Shown: positions 15,663-24,263 of the stretch, piece after piece
Layout of the letters: every line of letters starts with the position of its first letter
Position numbering within the stretch: position 1 is the stretch's first letter
From: an uncultured Muribaculaceae bacterium
GTDB taxonomy: Bacteria; Bacteroidota; Bacteroidia; Bacteroidales; Muribaculaceae
Direction of reading: 5' to 3'
Length of the DNA stretch: 64,000 nt
Assembly: GCA_910579995.1 (NCBI GenBank)
Contig: CAJTWH010000014.1
Coordinates: 1-64,000 of the forward strand
Position numbers and translations under genes: made by a program
The notes under the pieces: generated by a model
Told to the model about the DNA's origin: nothing
What the model saw: only the letters and a program-made list of their open reading frames with translations
Databases searched by the model: none

Positions 15663-17387
15663 TCAGGGGTCGATCCAATATGTGTAGCTGCGCCAACCGA
15701 TAGGCTCACCGTCTTGGGTGAAAGTGGGATTGTGGGGGCTTGTGCGTGGGTCGCGCTTGCTCGCAGAGCCTTCGACAGCGCGCAGCACGGCAGCAAAGCT
15801 CTTGGAGCCTTCGAGCAGAGGAGCCCATTTAGAGCTCAGATTCTCGAAGTTGTAGGCGTTGATGTCGTCGTAGAACCCTTCCATTCCGGGTATGGCTTCG
15901 AGCTCGGCTTTCTGCCACATCTTGTTGCTGTCGAGATATTCGATGGCGGCGTTGTAGTCGGGCGCGGCGGGCTGTGTGGCGGTCTCTTCAACGGCAGCGG
16001 GTGTCGCCTCGGTCACTTCGCTGACGGGCTCAACAGCTTCTACAGCTTGAACTGTTTCAACTGCAGCGGCAGGCATTGCTTCGGGCGCCGGTCGGTGGAA
16101 TATCAGCCATCCGAGCAGCAGGCCGATAATCAGGCCTGCGATACCTGCAATTATGGGGAGTGTGTTTCGCCCTGCAGAGCCCGAATATATCAGCGTGTTT
16201 GTCACGCCGCTGCCTTCCTGCAGCTCGCCTCCGGCCACTTCGTAGCCTTCGATGGGGCACTTGTTGAGTTTCTTTTTTGTCTTGATATAGAGCTTGATGG
16301 GATCGGAAGCCTCGGGCAGCTGAAGGGGGAGCTGGAAGCGGTAGGTCTTGTGGAGACTGCGCATAGGCACCAACAAGTGCATGGTTGAGGCGAGGTCGTA
16401 ATGGCCTGAGAATGCGCTGAATCCCGGGGCGCTGATCTCGACGCGTGCATTGCGCAGGTCGCTGTAAGAAAAAGCCTTGGGGGAATCGATAGTCTCGCCG
16501 TTGACTTTTATGAGGCATACGCCGTCGGGCATGGGTGTGCCTGTGCCGGCGGTGATGTGGAAACTTGCAGGGCTGATGACGCGGCGCACCATCGAAGTGT
16601 CGGCTACGGCCGGTGTGCTGTTGTCTTCCTTTACCTCGAATATGGTAGTGAGGGGTTCGAATCCGCTCTTATGCCATGTGATTTCTACATTAGAGCCTAT
16701 TCCGGCGGTGATTGCCTTGTCGAACGGGCGCCGGCCCAAGTAGGGCGCGAAGCCGTGGTTGTCGGCCTTGGGCGGGTTGACCCTAACGAGCCTGTCGAGC
16801 TTTGCTTTTGTCAGGTTGGCCGCATGTTGCTTGCCCCGTGTGTGGCTTTCGCTGTCGATAAGCACAACAGAGGCATACGCTGAATATTCGGGCTGATAGA
16901 AATGGGAACCGATATAGTCGTGGAGCGACGGTGCTTGCCGGCCACCGTAAAAGGCTATGGCATGATGGTGGCCCGACGATGGCATGATAAGTGGTTTGTC
17001 GGCGTCGGCAGGGTAGTCTTTGGCAAGAATAGAGCGCATATCAGCGATTGCGGTCTGCGAAGGGTCGCCGGACTCGATGAAATCTTTGACAGTATCAATC
17101 AAGGAGAGCAATTCACCGGTGCTGATTATGACTCCGTGAGGCAGGAAGAGTGTGCTCGCATAGTAATTGAGAGCTTCATCAATCGGACGCAGGACTGTGA
17201 GCAATAAACCACGGCTAATATGCTTTACTACAATAAATACGGGATTCTCTCTTGGGTCAAACTGCAGGTTTTTCAGAGGCGAAATAAACTCATGCACCTG
17301 ACGCAGAACATCGTCGGTGGGGTTGATGTTGACAATGCTCTGGAGTCCTCTGATATTTTTTGTTGTATAAAGTTGTAATTGTGCCAT
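15663..17387 (-). CDS. Unknown protein with a single membrane helix
   Basis: This 574-residue protein has no signal peptide. Residues 1-405 are a soluble N-terminal part, with a VVLIDSESHTRGKQ stretch near residue 175. Residues 410-430 (PIIAGIAGLIIGLLLGWLIF) form one strong membrane helix. A Pro/Ala/Glu/Val-rich linker (432-475) follows, then a C-terminal domain of about 100 residues. With no export signal, the large N-terminal domain would face the cytoplasm and the smaller C-terminal domain the periplasm. I do not recognise the family. It has its own promoter at 17435-17466 and no obvious operon partner. Confidence 0.75.
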   Translation of the reverse strand: MAQLQLYTTKNIRGLQSIVNINPTDDVLRQVHEFISPLKNLQFDPRENPVFIVVKHISRGLLLTVLRPIDEALNYYASTLFLPHGVIISTGELLSLIDTVKDFIESGDPSQTAIADMRSILAKDYPADADKPLIMPSSGHHHAIAFYGGRQAPSLHDYIGSHFYQPEYSAYASVVLIDSESHTRGKQHAANLTKAKLDRLVRVNPPKADNHGFAPYLGRRPFDKAITAGIGSNVEITWHKSGFEPLTTIFEVKEDNSTPAVADTSMVRRVISPASFHITAGTGTPMPDGVCLIKVNGETIDSPKAFSYSDLRNARVEISAPGFSAFSGHYDLASTMHLLVPMRSLHKTYRFQLPLQLPEASDPIKLYIKTKKKLNKCPIEGYEVAGGELQEGSGVTNTLIYSGSAGRNTLPIIAGIAGLIIGLLLGWLIFHRPAPEAMPAAAVETVQAVEAVEPVSEVTEATPAAVEETATQPAAPDYNAAIEYLDSNKMWQKAELEAIPGMEGFYDDINAYNFENLSSKWAPLLEGSKSFAAVLRAVEGSASKRDPRTSPHNPTFTQDGEPIGWRSYTYWIDP

Positions 17388-17434
17388 ATTTACCCAAAGT
17401 GTGTAGGTGTGGTTTCTTATGTCCGATTAAGTCA

Positions 17435-17466
17435 CAAAGTTAGGCTATTTCTGCCAATTACACAAA
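17435..17466 (-). promoter_or_regulatory. Promoter of the one-helix membrane protein gene
   Basis: Minus strand: TTTG (complement of 17463-17466), 20-bp spacer, TAACTTTG (complement of 17435-17442). The start codon lies about 45 bp downstream. Confidence 0.75.
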
Positions 17467-17495
17467 TTTATTTTTAATGATACGGCAAAGGCGTT

Positions 17496-17537
17496 AAAAA
17501 ATGAGCGGCTCCGCGACCCGGAACCGCTCATTTTTTT
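17496..17537. terminator. Bidirectional terminator after the T9SS cargo gene
   Basis: A GC-rich hairpin built on ATGAGCGG and CCGCTCAT arms is flanked by A-run and T-run, so it can end transcription from either side. It lies 14 bp past the stop of the minus-strand gene at 17551. Confidence 0.8.
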
Positions 17538-17550
17538 ATGATGATATTTA

Positions 17551-19938
17551 TCAGATTCTGACTTTTACAGTGCGGGTGCCGGAGGCGGCAGTCACGCGCA
17601 CGATATATACACCGCTGCCGAGGCTGCTGATGTCGGCGCTTGAGCCGCGGGTCTGTGCGACGTTATTGCCCTCAAGGGTGTAGACCGCTATTGTGGCTGC
17701 TTCTTCGCCCGACACGGTGACCACACCGCCGTTGACGCTTACTTCGAAGCCTGTCTCTCCGCTGACATTCTCTATGCCCGAGCTTGCGAAGCTGAGGTCG
17801 CCGTAAAGGCCGAAGTTGTCAAGGATGAGAGCCTCGCCGTTGGCCGTGCGCACGTTGACGGCGACATATACAGTCTCGCCTTTGTATTTGCCAAGGTCGA
17901 TACCGCGGGTTTGGGGCGATACTTCCTCGGCTTCAATGCTGACCTCGCTCGAGTAGCTGTACCAGACGTCGTCGGTTTTCGATACTTTCACATCGTAGCG
18001 CTCGGGGAAGGAGGGGTTGAACGAGTTGGCGTTCCACACGAAGTGGGCGTCGTCGGAATTGACGGTAAACTGCGGGAGGACAATCCAGCGGTCGGCCGTG
18101 CGCGACTCGGTAAACCATGTGTTCACGGCCAAGGCTTTGGTCTCAAGCACGGGGTGCTCGAGGTCGAATATACCGAAGCCCTGCTCGTTGAATTCAGCGC
18201 CGGCGTCGGGATGATTCTGAGCCGAGTCTTCAACGCGGTAGGTAAATTCGGCGGGGAGCTGCGCGTCTTCAAAAGTCCATAGGCGGAGGGGGCTGTCGAG
18301 ATAGCGGAAAGTAGATGTGAGAGTGTTGTTGTCGAGATTCTTGTCGGCGTCGCAGGCTGCAACGATTTTCACAGTATGCTCGCCGGCAGTGAGATTGTCG
18401 TAGAGACCGGTCTCGCTCACATTGAGAATCTCCATGGGGCGGAGGGTATAGCTTTTCTCGCCTGCAAGTTTGTCGTCGATATAGAATTTCACATTAGTCT
18501 TGGCCTCGATGATACCGATGTTCTGCATGGTGAAGGCGAATGTCTTTGCATTGCCGGGGCGCATGTAGGCCGAGGGTGAGGCGAGATTGCTCAATGAGAG
18601 GTCAAAAGTGTTGGCGTCTACGGTCTCAATGCTGAGGTCGTCGATAAGAATCCAGTTCTCATCTTCGTCGCTGAAAGCATAGAATCCGAAATATATATCG
18701 CCGGCTTCCTTGAGTTCGAAGATGTGGATTGCCTCAAGGTATTTGTCGTTTGTCATGGGGTCGTAGACGGCGAGCACGTTTGTCATGGCCTCGGGGGTGG
18801 GGGCGTTGCCATAGCATACGCGCAGACGCTCGGGGTGACCGGCGGTGGCGCTATACCAATATTTGATTACATAGTGGCCGGCTTCCATCTTGATCGGTTC
18901 GAGGAATGCCCAGTCATCGGCGGCGTTCTTGCTGTAGTTGTAGGCAAGACAGCCGTAGCCTGTGCGCGAGAATGAGCCGAAGAAACCTCCGTCGATGTTA
19001 ATGCCCCAGTCGCCGTCGTCGTCGTTGAGGTTGAGGAAGGTGATACCGTCGGTGTCCTCGTCGGGCTCGAAGCCCATTGAATAGGGCACAGTGGCAGGCG
19101 CTATGTGGCGCACAGAGGCTGTGGCGCCGTCGTTGGCCGGGTTGAGGTCGTCGGCATGGATGGTGCGTGCGCTGATGGTGTAGGTCTTGTGGCCTTGGCT
19201 GAGGTCGGCCTTGGCTTTGAATGTATATGTAGCTGTGGCGCCGACAGCTATTGGCTCGGTCACATGCTCGGTGACTTCCGCGCCGCCGTCGATACTGTAG
19301 GCGATATCGTAGGAGTCAACGGCTACGCGTCCGCTGTTGGTGACCTCTACAGTCACAGCTTCCTGCCCCATACCTTCGCCGGATATGGGCGCGATGATTT
19401 TAGACACCTGCAGGTCGACGGGATTCGAGGCTTCGATGACGCTCACTTTGTTGATATAGAGGCGGAAGAGGTCTTTATTGGAGGTGCAGTGGAAGCCGAT
19501 ATGCAATTTGCCGGCCTTGGCGTCGATAAATATCAGGTCGCCGGCTACGTCGTCTTTCACAGCGTTGTATTCCGCTATTTTCGCTGTCATGCCCTCGACT
19601 GTCGGAGCAGCGCCGGTATAAACTTCGAAAGCCTCACTATATGCGCTGCCTTTATACTCGTAGCTTACCACGTAAGAGCCGTCGGCAGGGATTTCGATAG
19701 CCGGTGAGATAAGCCAGTCGTCGGCTTGGTTGGCGGAGTTGTAGTTGTAGAAAACACGTGAAGGCGCAGCGTCGGCGTCGTATTTCCATGTAGAGCCGTC
19801 TTGATTGGCGTCAATGACAGTCCAAGAAGCGAAATCATCCGCGCTTGCTGCAGAAAGATCGGCGGTATACACAGTAGAGGCTGAGGCGCTTGCCGTTGCC
19901 ACCAGCGTTGCCGCCATGAGAGTCAAGAATTTATTCAT
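17551..19938 (-). CDS. Secreted multidomain protein with T9SS type A sorting domain
   Basis: Starting at the ATG at 19938 (the in-frame codon at 19944 is TTG), the product has 795 residues with a signal peptide. Three galactose-binding-like "choice-of-anchor J" modules are suggested by repeats of the pattern D-W-I-L/F-I-D followed by aromatic strands (about 20-160, 285-440 and 560-690). CARDB/Fn3-like linkers lie between them (about 165-280 and 450-555). The last 75 residues (IAVYTLEGNNV, then LGSGVYIVRVT, ending TVKVRI) are a classic T9SS C-terminal sorting domain, so it should be exported by the PorV-containing system. The ligand is unknown, though carbohydrate or protein adhesion is likely for these folds. 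Confidence 0.85.
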   Translation of the reverse strand: MNKFLTLMAATLVATASASASTVYTADLSAASADDFASWTVIDANQDGSTWKYDADAAPSRVFYNYNSANQADDWLISPAIEIPADGSYVVSYEYKGSAYSEAFEVYTGAAPTVEGMTAKIAEYNAVKDDVAGDLIFIDAKAGKLHIGFHCTSNKDLFRLYINKVSVIEASNPVDLQVSKIIAPISGEGMGQEAVTVEVTNSGRVAVDSYDIAYSIDGGAEVTEHVTEPIAVGATATYTFKAKADLSQGHKTYTISARTIHADDLNPANDGATASVRHIAPATVPYSMGFEPDEDTDGITFLNLNDDDGDWGINIDGGFFGSFSRTGYGCLAYNYSKNAADDWAFLEPIKMEAGHYVIKYWYSATAGHPERLRVCYGNAPTPEAMTNVLAVYDPMTNDKYLEAIHIFELKEAGDIYFGFYAFSDEDENWILIDDLSIETVDANTFDLSLSNLASPSAYMRPGNAKTFAFTMQNIGIIEAKTNVKFYIDDKLAGEKSYTLRPMEILNVSETGLYDNLTAGEHTVKIVAACDADKNLDNNTLTSTFRYLDSPLRLWTFEDAQLPAEFTYRVEDSAQNHPDAGAEFNEQGFGIFDLEHPVLETKALAVNTWFTESRTADRWIVLPQFTVNSDDAHFVWNANSFNPSFPERYDVKVSKTDDVWYSYSSEVSIEAEEVSPQTRGIDLGKYKGETVYVAVNVRTANGEALILDNFGLYGDLSFASSGIENVSGETGFEVSVNGGVVTVSGEEAATIAVYTLEGNNVAQTRGSSADISSLGSGVYIVRVTAASGTRTVKVRI

Positions 19939-19975
19939 TGTCAAAATGATTGGTTAGGCTGTTTATATATATTTG

Positions 19976-20006
19976 CAAAAGTACATAAAGTAAGCATGTG
20001 ACCCAA
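19976..20006 (-). promoter_or_regulatory. Promoter of the T9SS cargo gene
   Basis: Minus strand: TTG (complement of 20004-20006), 20-bp spacer, TACTTTTG (complement of 19976-19983), about 38 bp before the ATG at 19938. Confidence 0.65.
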
Positions 20007-20067
20007 CAATTTAAACACAAAAAAACTTAAAGGTATTTTCACATGCTGTTTTATTGCAGAAAAATCA

Positions 20068-20075
20068 TATCTTTG
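20068..20075 (+). promoter_or_regulatory. -7 box of the alcohol dehydrogenase gene
   Basis: TATCTTTG matches the Bacteroidetes -7 consensus, 56 bp before the start at 20132. The upstream box is not clear. Confidence 0.5.
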
Positions 20076-20131
20076 CACAATGAACAATAGCGGGCCGCTG
20101 TTGTTTTATAGATAAAAAATTTCATCTCATT

Positions 20132-21355
20132 ATGGAAAATTTCAGCTACTATTCCCCGACATTGTTTGAATTTGGCCGTGGAGCCGAAGAGAAAGTAGGT
20201 ATGCTCACTTTCCTCACCGGGGCAACCAAAGTAATGATTGTCTACGGAAAGAGCTATGCCAAGAAATGCGGCCTAATCGGACGTATTGAAAATTCATTGA
20301 ATACCATAGGTATCGACTATATAGAGCTTGGCGGCGTGGAGCCCAATCCCGTCGACACTCTTGTATATGAAGGAATCAAGAAAGGTCGCGCGGCGCATAT
20401 CGACGGGCTTCTCGCCGTCGGTGGCGGCAGTGTGATCGACACGGCAAAGGCTATCGCCGCCGGCATAGGATATAAAGGCGATTTTTGGGATTTCTATACC
20501 GGCAAGGCTTCGGTGACCGAGGCTCTGCCTGTGGGCGTGGTGCTCACAGTGCCCGGCGCCGGCAGCGAGGGCTCGGGAAATTCGGTGATCACACGCACAG
20601 AAACCGGACAGAAACTCAGCCTGCGCACCGACAGTATACTCAAACCGCGCTTCGCCATAATGAACCCTGAGATGACTTTCACTCTCAACGCATATCAGAC
20701 AGCCGTAGGCATTACCGATATGATGGTGCACATCATGGAGCGCTACTTCTCGCCCTCGACGCGTGTAGAGATGACCGACCGGCTTGCCGAAGGCCTGCTG
20801 ATGGGTCTTATGGCTGAGGCACCGCGTGTGCTTGCCGACCCGGGCGATTTCCATGCGCGTGCTAATATCGAATGGGCGGGTACGCTCGCACACAATGGCC
20901 TCTGCGGTTGCGGACGCCGTGAGGACTGGGCCTCGCACTTTATGGAGCATGAGATTTCGGCTCTTTATCCGAATATAGCCCATGGCGCCGGCCTTGCTGT
21001 CGTCGTGCCGGCATGGATGGCATACATGGCTCATCACAAACCGTCGAAGGTGGCCCAGCTCGGACGCCGTATCTTCAATGTAGACGAGCGCGACGACCGC
21101 ACGGCAGCCATCGAGACCGTAGCCCATCTTAGAGCTTTCTTTACGACAGTCCTCCGTATGCCGGCGACTTTCAAGGACCTCGGTATCGAGAATCCTGATA
21201 TCGACACTCTCGTTGAGCGCCTTCATGCAAACAAAGGAGAGTCAATAGGCGGATACTATCATCTCACCGCCAAAGACACCCGCCAGATCTACGAGCTCAT
21301 GCTCGACGCAAGCCAACGCCCGGCACCTGTGGCCGAGGAGCAGGCGGCAGAGTGA
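20132..21355 (+). CDS. Iron-containing alcohol dehydrogenase, YqhD/BdhA type
   Basis: This 407-residue group III alcohol dehydrogenase is predicted to reduce aldehydes with NAD(P)H in the cytoplasm. The nucleotide-binding GGGSVIDTAKA motif (near residue 97) and the metal ligands are visible: an aspartate and histidine in GITDMMVHIMERYF, and two further histidines in SHFMEHEISALYPNIAHGAG. The N terminus (FSYYSPTLFEFGRG) and overall pattern match the YqhD/butanol-dehydrogenase branch. It is transcribed alone on the plus strand and converges with the glycosyltransferase gene across a repeat element. Substrate cannot be told from sequence. Confidence 0.9.
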   Translation: MENFSYYSPTLFEFGRGAEEKVGMLTFLTGATKVMIVYGKSYAKKCGLIGRIENSLNTIGIDYIELGGVEPNPVDTLVYEGIKKGRAAHIDGLLAVGGGSVIDTAKAIAAGIGYKGDFWDFYTGKASVTEALPVGVVLTVPGAGSEGSGNSVITRTETGQKLSLRTDSILKPRFAIMNPEMTFTLNAYQTAVGITDMMVHIMERYFSPSTRVEMTDRLAEGLLMGLMAEAPRVLADPGDFHARANIEWAGTLAHNGLCGCGRREDWASHFMEHEISALYPNIAHGAGLAVVVPAWMAYMAHHKPSKVAQLGRRIFNVDERDDRTAAIETVAHLRAFFTTVLRMPATFKDLGIENPDIDTLVERLHANKGESIGGYYHLTAKDTRQIYELMLDASQRPAPVAEEQAAE

Positions 21356-21360
21356 TTTTT

Positions 21361-21543
21361 CAGTCAGGCAAAAACAAGGCAAACAAGGCAGAAAAAGGCA
21401 AACAAGGCAAACAAGGCAAACAAGGTAGAAAGGCAAGATAATAGTCTTGTAATTGAGCGATTTTTGAAAACTATTTTCTTGCCTGCCACCGGCAATTGCC
21501 TTTTTTACCTTCTTTGCCTATTCGATCTATGCTTGCGAAACTT
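21361..21543. repeat. Dispersed intergenic element, copy 1 (core inverted)
   Basis: The left part is a tandem of CAAGGCAAA words (21372-21425). The middle contains the core shared with 26684-26830 and 37331-37477, here in the opposite orientation: AGACTATTATCTTGCC and GGCAATTGCC read on the minus strand. The right end GCTTGCGAAACTT (21531-21543) is the same terminal motif as in the other copies and abuts the stop codon of the minus-strand glycosyltransferase gene. Confidence 0.8.
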
Positions 21544-22744
21544 AAGTCAGTTTAGATATCAGATCTATATATTGCCGTGCTATGGCGCGGGCGGAGAAGC
21601 GGGCTGCTACGGCGGCCCGCAATGCTTCGCGGTCGTGGTTGCAGGCGAGTACTTCATCGAGAGCTTCGGCCATGGCGTCGGTGTCGCCGAAAGGTATAAG
21701 GCGTCCGTCGGCATGGCTGCGGATGATATCAGCCTGACCGCCGCGGTCGAAGCTTACGGGCATGGCGCCCGAGGCTTGCCCTTCGATCAGAGTGCCCGGG
21801 AGGGTCTCGTAAAGCGATGTGGATATCACCGCATGAGCCCGGGAGTATAGCCCGCGCAGCTCCTCCGGGTCGCTTACCATGCCTATATGGCGGTGAGGGA
21901 ATCTGAGATTATCCAAGGCATGAGGGTCGCGGAGTGCGCCGAAAAATACCGCCTCGGCATTGTCGCACCGCAGTTTATTTAGCATTTCCACAGCCAAGGG
22001 AAGCCCTTTGACGGGGTCGTCGAGGCGTGCCGCGCCCATGAGTATAATGCGTTTGCCCTCTTCGGGTGCCGAATAAAAGTCTTCGACGGGAAAGGCGTTT
22101 GGTATGACGGCTACGCGTTGGCTGTCCATGAGGCGGCTGTCGTTACATCTTTTTTTCAGCCATGAGCTTACGGCGACAAAATCAATCTGCGCGGTGCCGT
22201 AGAGCTCTTGCTTGCGGCGCCATACTTTTGTTGATAAGTCGCGGTCGGAAGCCTTTGCGTGGAGCAGGGGGCAACGGCGGCAGCCTTCGGGGTCGGTGTA
22301 GCGCCGGCACTCGCCCGCATGATGGCAGAGCGAGGTGAGATTCCACATGTCGTGCATGGTCCATATCACCGGCTTTTCAGCAGCGATATCGCCTGTTTCT
22401 TTCAGCGAGAGCATGCCTTGGTTGACCCATGCGAGTATCACGGCGTCGGCATTGCGCACCAAGGGATGGCGGCTCAGCGGCAAGCCGTCGCTGCCGAGCG
22501 ACACCTTGAAGAGGTCGGCTCGGTCAAAGCCGTTGTGGGTGAATATCCTCGCCGCTTCGGCATAGAAAGGAATCTTTGCCCGCCACTGAGGTGCGGCCTC
22601 TACAACCGTCGGGTCGTTGCCGCTCTTGTGGGTCACCAGCATTGAGGCTTCCACGCCCTCGGCCTGAAGAGCCTTGAGCAGACGGTAGGTCACCACCGAC
22701 GCCCCGCCGAGGCTGTCGCTGTGGTTGATAAGTACCACTCTCAT
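21542..22744 (-). CDS. Family 4-type glycosyltransferase
   Basis: The product has 400 residues from the ATG at 22744. The upstream in-frame extension lacks protein character, and the ATG overlaps the flippase stop by 4 bp. The N terminus MRVVLINHSDSLGGASVVTY is the first Rossmann strand and glycine loop of GT-B enzymes. The second domain has the family 4 signature region (MGAARLDDPVKGLPLAVEML, then SLYETLPGTLIEGQASGAMPVSF with its E-x7-E-like spacing). A Cys-rich insert (CHHAGECRRYTDPEGCRRCP) is present, as in some Bacteroidetes capsule and O-antigen transferases. With the adjoining flippase it probably serves surface polysaccharide assembly. Confidence 0.88.
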   Translation of the reverse strand: MRVVLINHSDSLGGASVVTYRLLKALQAEGVEASMLVTHKSGNDPTVVEAAPQWRAKIPFYAEAARIFTHNGFDRADLFKVSLGSDGLPLSRHPLVRNADAVILAWVNQGMLSLKETGDIAAEKPVIWTMHDMWNLTSLCHHAGECRRYTDPEGCRRCPLLHAKASDRDLSTKVWRRKQELYGTAQIDFVAVSSWLKKRCNDSRLMDSQRVAVIPNAFPVEDFYSAPEEGKRIILMGAARLDDPVKGLPLAVEMLNKLRCDNAEAVFFGALRDPHALDNLRFPHRHIGMVSDPEELRGLYSRAHAVISTSLYETLPGTLIEGQASGAMPVSFDRGGQADIIRSHADGRLIPFGDTDAMAEALDEVLACNHDREALRAAVAARFSARAIARQYIDLISKLT

Positions 22745-24255
22745 CGGCGGCGGATAAACTTGGCGGCGGGTTCGACAATCTGGCGCAGGCTCACGCCCTG
22801 TATGCGAGCGAAGACCGCCACGAAGCCGATGAGCAGTATCATGCGGATGACGGCATTGAGCCATGCGCCCAATCCGGCCATCGGCAGCAGCCACACACCG
22901 ACGGCATAGAATATCGCGGCTATGCCGAAGAAGCCGCAGATACGGCCGACCGGGTAGCCTATCGGGTATTTCTTGAGGCTTACGAAGTAGCTGGCCAACA
23001 TCATGATCAGATAGCAGCTGAAAGCGGCTATGGCACAGCCCATATAGCCGATATGGGGCACGAGTATGATATTGAGTGCCAGTGTCACGCCGAGGCCGAG
23101 GAGCGAGAACCATGCGCCCCAGCTCGTGCGGTCGGTGAGTTTATACCATACCGAGAGGTTGTAGAAGATACCGAAGAAGAGCTCGCCAAGCATTACCAAG
23201 GGCACTATCGCCAGACCGCTGAAATAGCGCGGGTCGATGAGATATTTCACAATGTCGAGGTAATACATCACCCCGAGGAAAATCAACAGGGCGAAGGCCA
23301 CGAAATATGTCATGGCGTCGCGGTAGGCCTGAAGTTTCTGCTCACCCTTGTCTTTGCTGCGCGCGAAGATAAAGGGCTCGTAGGCAAAGCGGAAGGCCTG
23401 CAGGAATACCAGCAGGAGCACGGCTATCTTATAGTTGGCACCGTAGATTCCGAGACCGAAGAGAGCCTCGTCGGGGTCGGACACAAGGTGAGGATAGAGT
23501 ATCTTGTCGATGGTCTGGTTCATTATGCCGGCCACGCCGAGAACGAGCAGCGGCAGCGAGTATACCATCACCTCGCGCCACAGACGGCTGTTGAAGCGCC
23601 AGCGGAAGCCGCTCATGTCGGGTATGAGCATTAGAAGGGTCACACCGGAGGCGAGCAGGTTGGCGAGGAAGATATAGCCTATGCTGAAATCAGGACGGTA
23701 GAACCAGCCTACTGTCGCGGGCGCATTGTCGGCAAGCCACGGGCACAGGAGGATGAAGAAGAGGTTGAGCCCGATGTTTAGGCCGATGTTGACGAGCTTG
23801 AGCATGGCGAAGCGCATGGGGCGCTTACGGTAGCGGAGGTAGCAGAATGGCAGTGCCGTGAAAGAATCGATGGCCACGCACCATGCCATGATGACTATGA
23901 ATGACGTGTGGCCGGAGCATTGCATCCAGCCGGCGACAGTGCTGCCGAAGCAGGTCACCAACACTGCGAATGCGACAGAACTGACGGCGAGCGATGTCAG
24001 ACAGGTGCCATATACCTCCATCGGGTCTTTCCACCGCTCATGGTTTGCGAAGCGGAAGAAGCCGGTCTCCATGCCGTAGGTGAGTATCACCATCATCAGG
24101 GCCACCACGGCGTAGACGAGTGTGACTACGCCGTATTCGGCTACCGGGAACATGATAGTGTAGAGCGGCACCAAGAGCCAGTTGAGGAAGCGTCCCACTA
24201 TCGAACTGACGCCATATATCGCTGTATCTTTAGCTAAACTTTTAATTCCTGCCAT
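22741..24255 (-). CDS. Polysaccharide flippase (MATE/Wzx-like)
   Basis: The product has 504 residues from the ATG at 24255 (the codon at 24267 is TTG). It has about 14 hydrophobic helices and the N-terminal AIYGVSSIVGRFLNWLLVPLYT segment typical of Wzx/RfbX-type flippases, which move lipid-linked sugars across the inner membrane. Its stop overlaps the glycosyltransferase start by 4 bp, indicating tight coupling. The upstream ABC-2 permease ends 8 bp away, so it lies in the same transcript as an efflux-type transporter, an unusual combination. Confidence 0.88.
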   Translation of the reverse strand: MAGIKSLAKDTAIYGVSSIVGRFLNWLLVPLYTIMFPVAEYGVVTLVYAVVALMMVILTYGMETGFFRFANHERWKDPMEVYGTCLTSLAVSSVAFAVLVTCFGSTVAGWMQCSGHTSFIVIMAWCVAIDSFTALPFCYLRYRKRPMRFAMLKLVNIGLNIGLNLFFILLCPWLADNAPATVGWFYRPDFSIGYIFLANLLASGVTLLMLIPDMSGFRWRFNSRLWREVMVYSLPLLVLGVAGIMNQTIDKILYPHLVSDPDEALFGLGIYGANYKIAVLLLVFLQAFRFAYEPFIFARSKDKGEQKLQAYRDAMTYFVAFALLIFLGVMYYLDIVKYLIDPRYFSGLAIVPLVMLGELFFGIFYNLSVWYKLTDRTSWGAWFSLLGLGVTLALNIILVPHIGYMGCAIAAFSCYLIMMLASYFVSLKKYPIGYPVGRICGFFGIAAIFYAVGVWLLPMAGLGAWLNAVIRMILLIGFVAVFARIQGVSLRQIVEPAAKFIRRR

Positions 24256-24263
24256 GATGAGTG

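Noticed and set aside
21372..21425. CRISPR-like CAAGGCAAA tandem
   Set aside because: It is a short imperfect word repeat of 8-10 bp without spacers, part of a dispersed element.
22745..23113. Extended N terminus of the glycosyltransferase
   Set aside because: It lies within the flippase gene, is Arg-rich and does not resemble a protein, and the ATG at 22744 gives the exact GT-B start with a 4-bp overlap.
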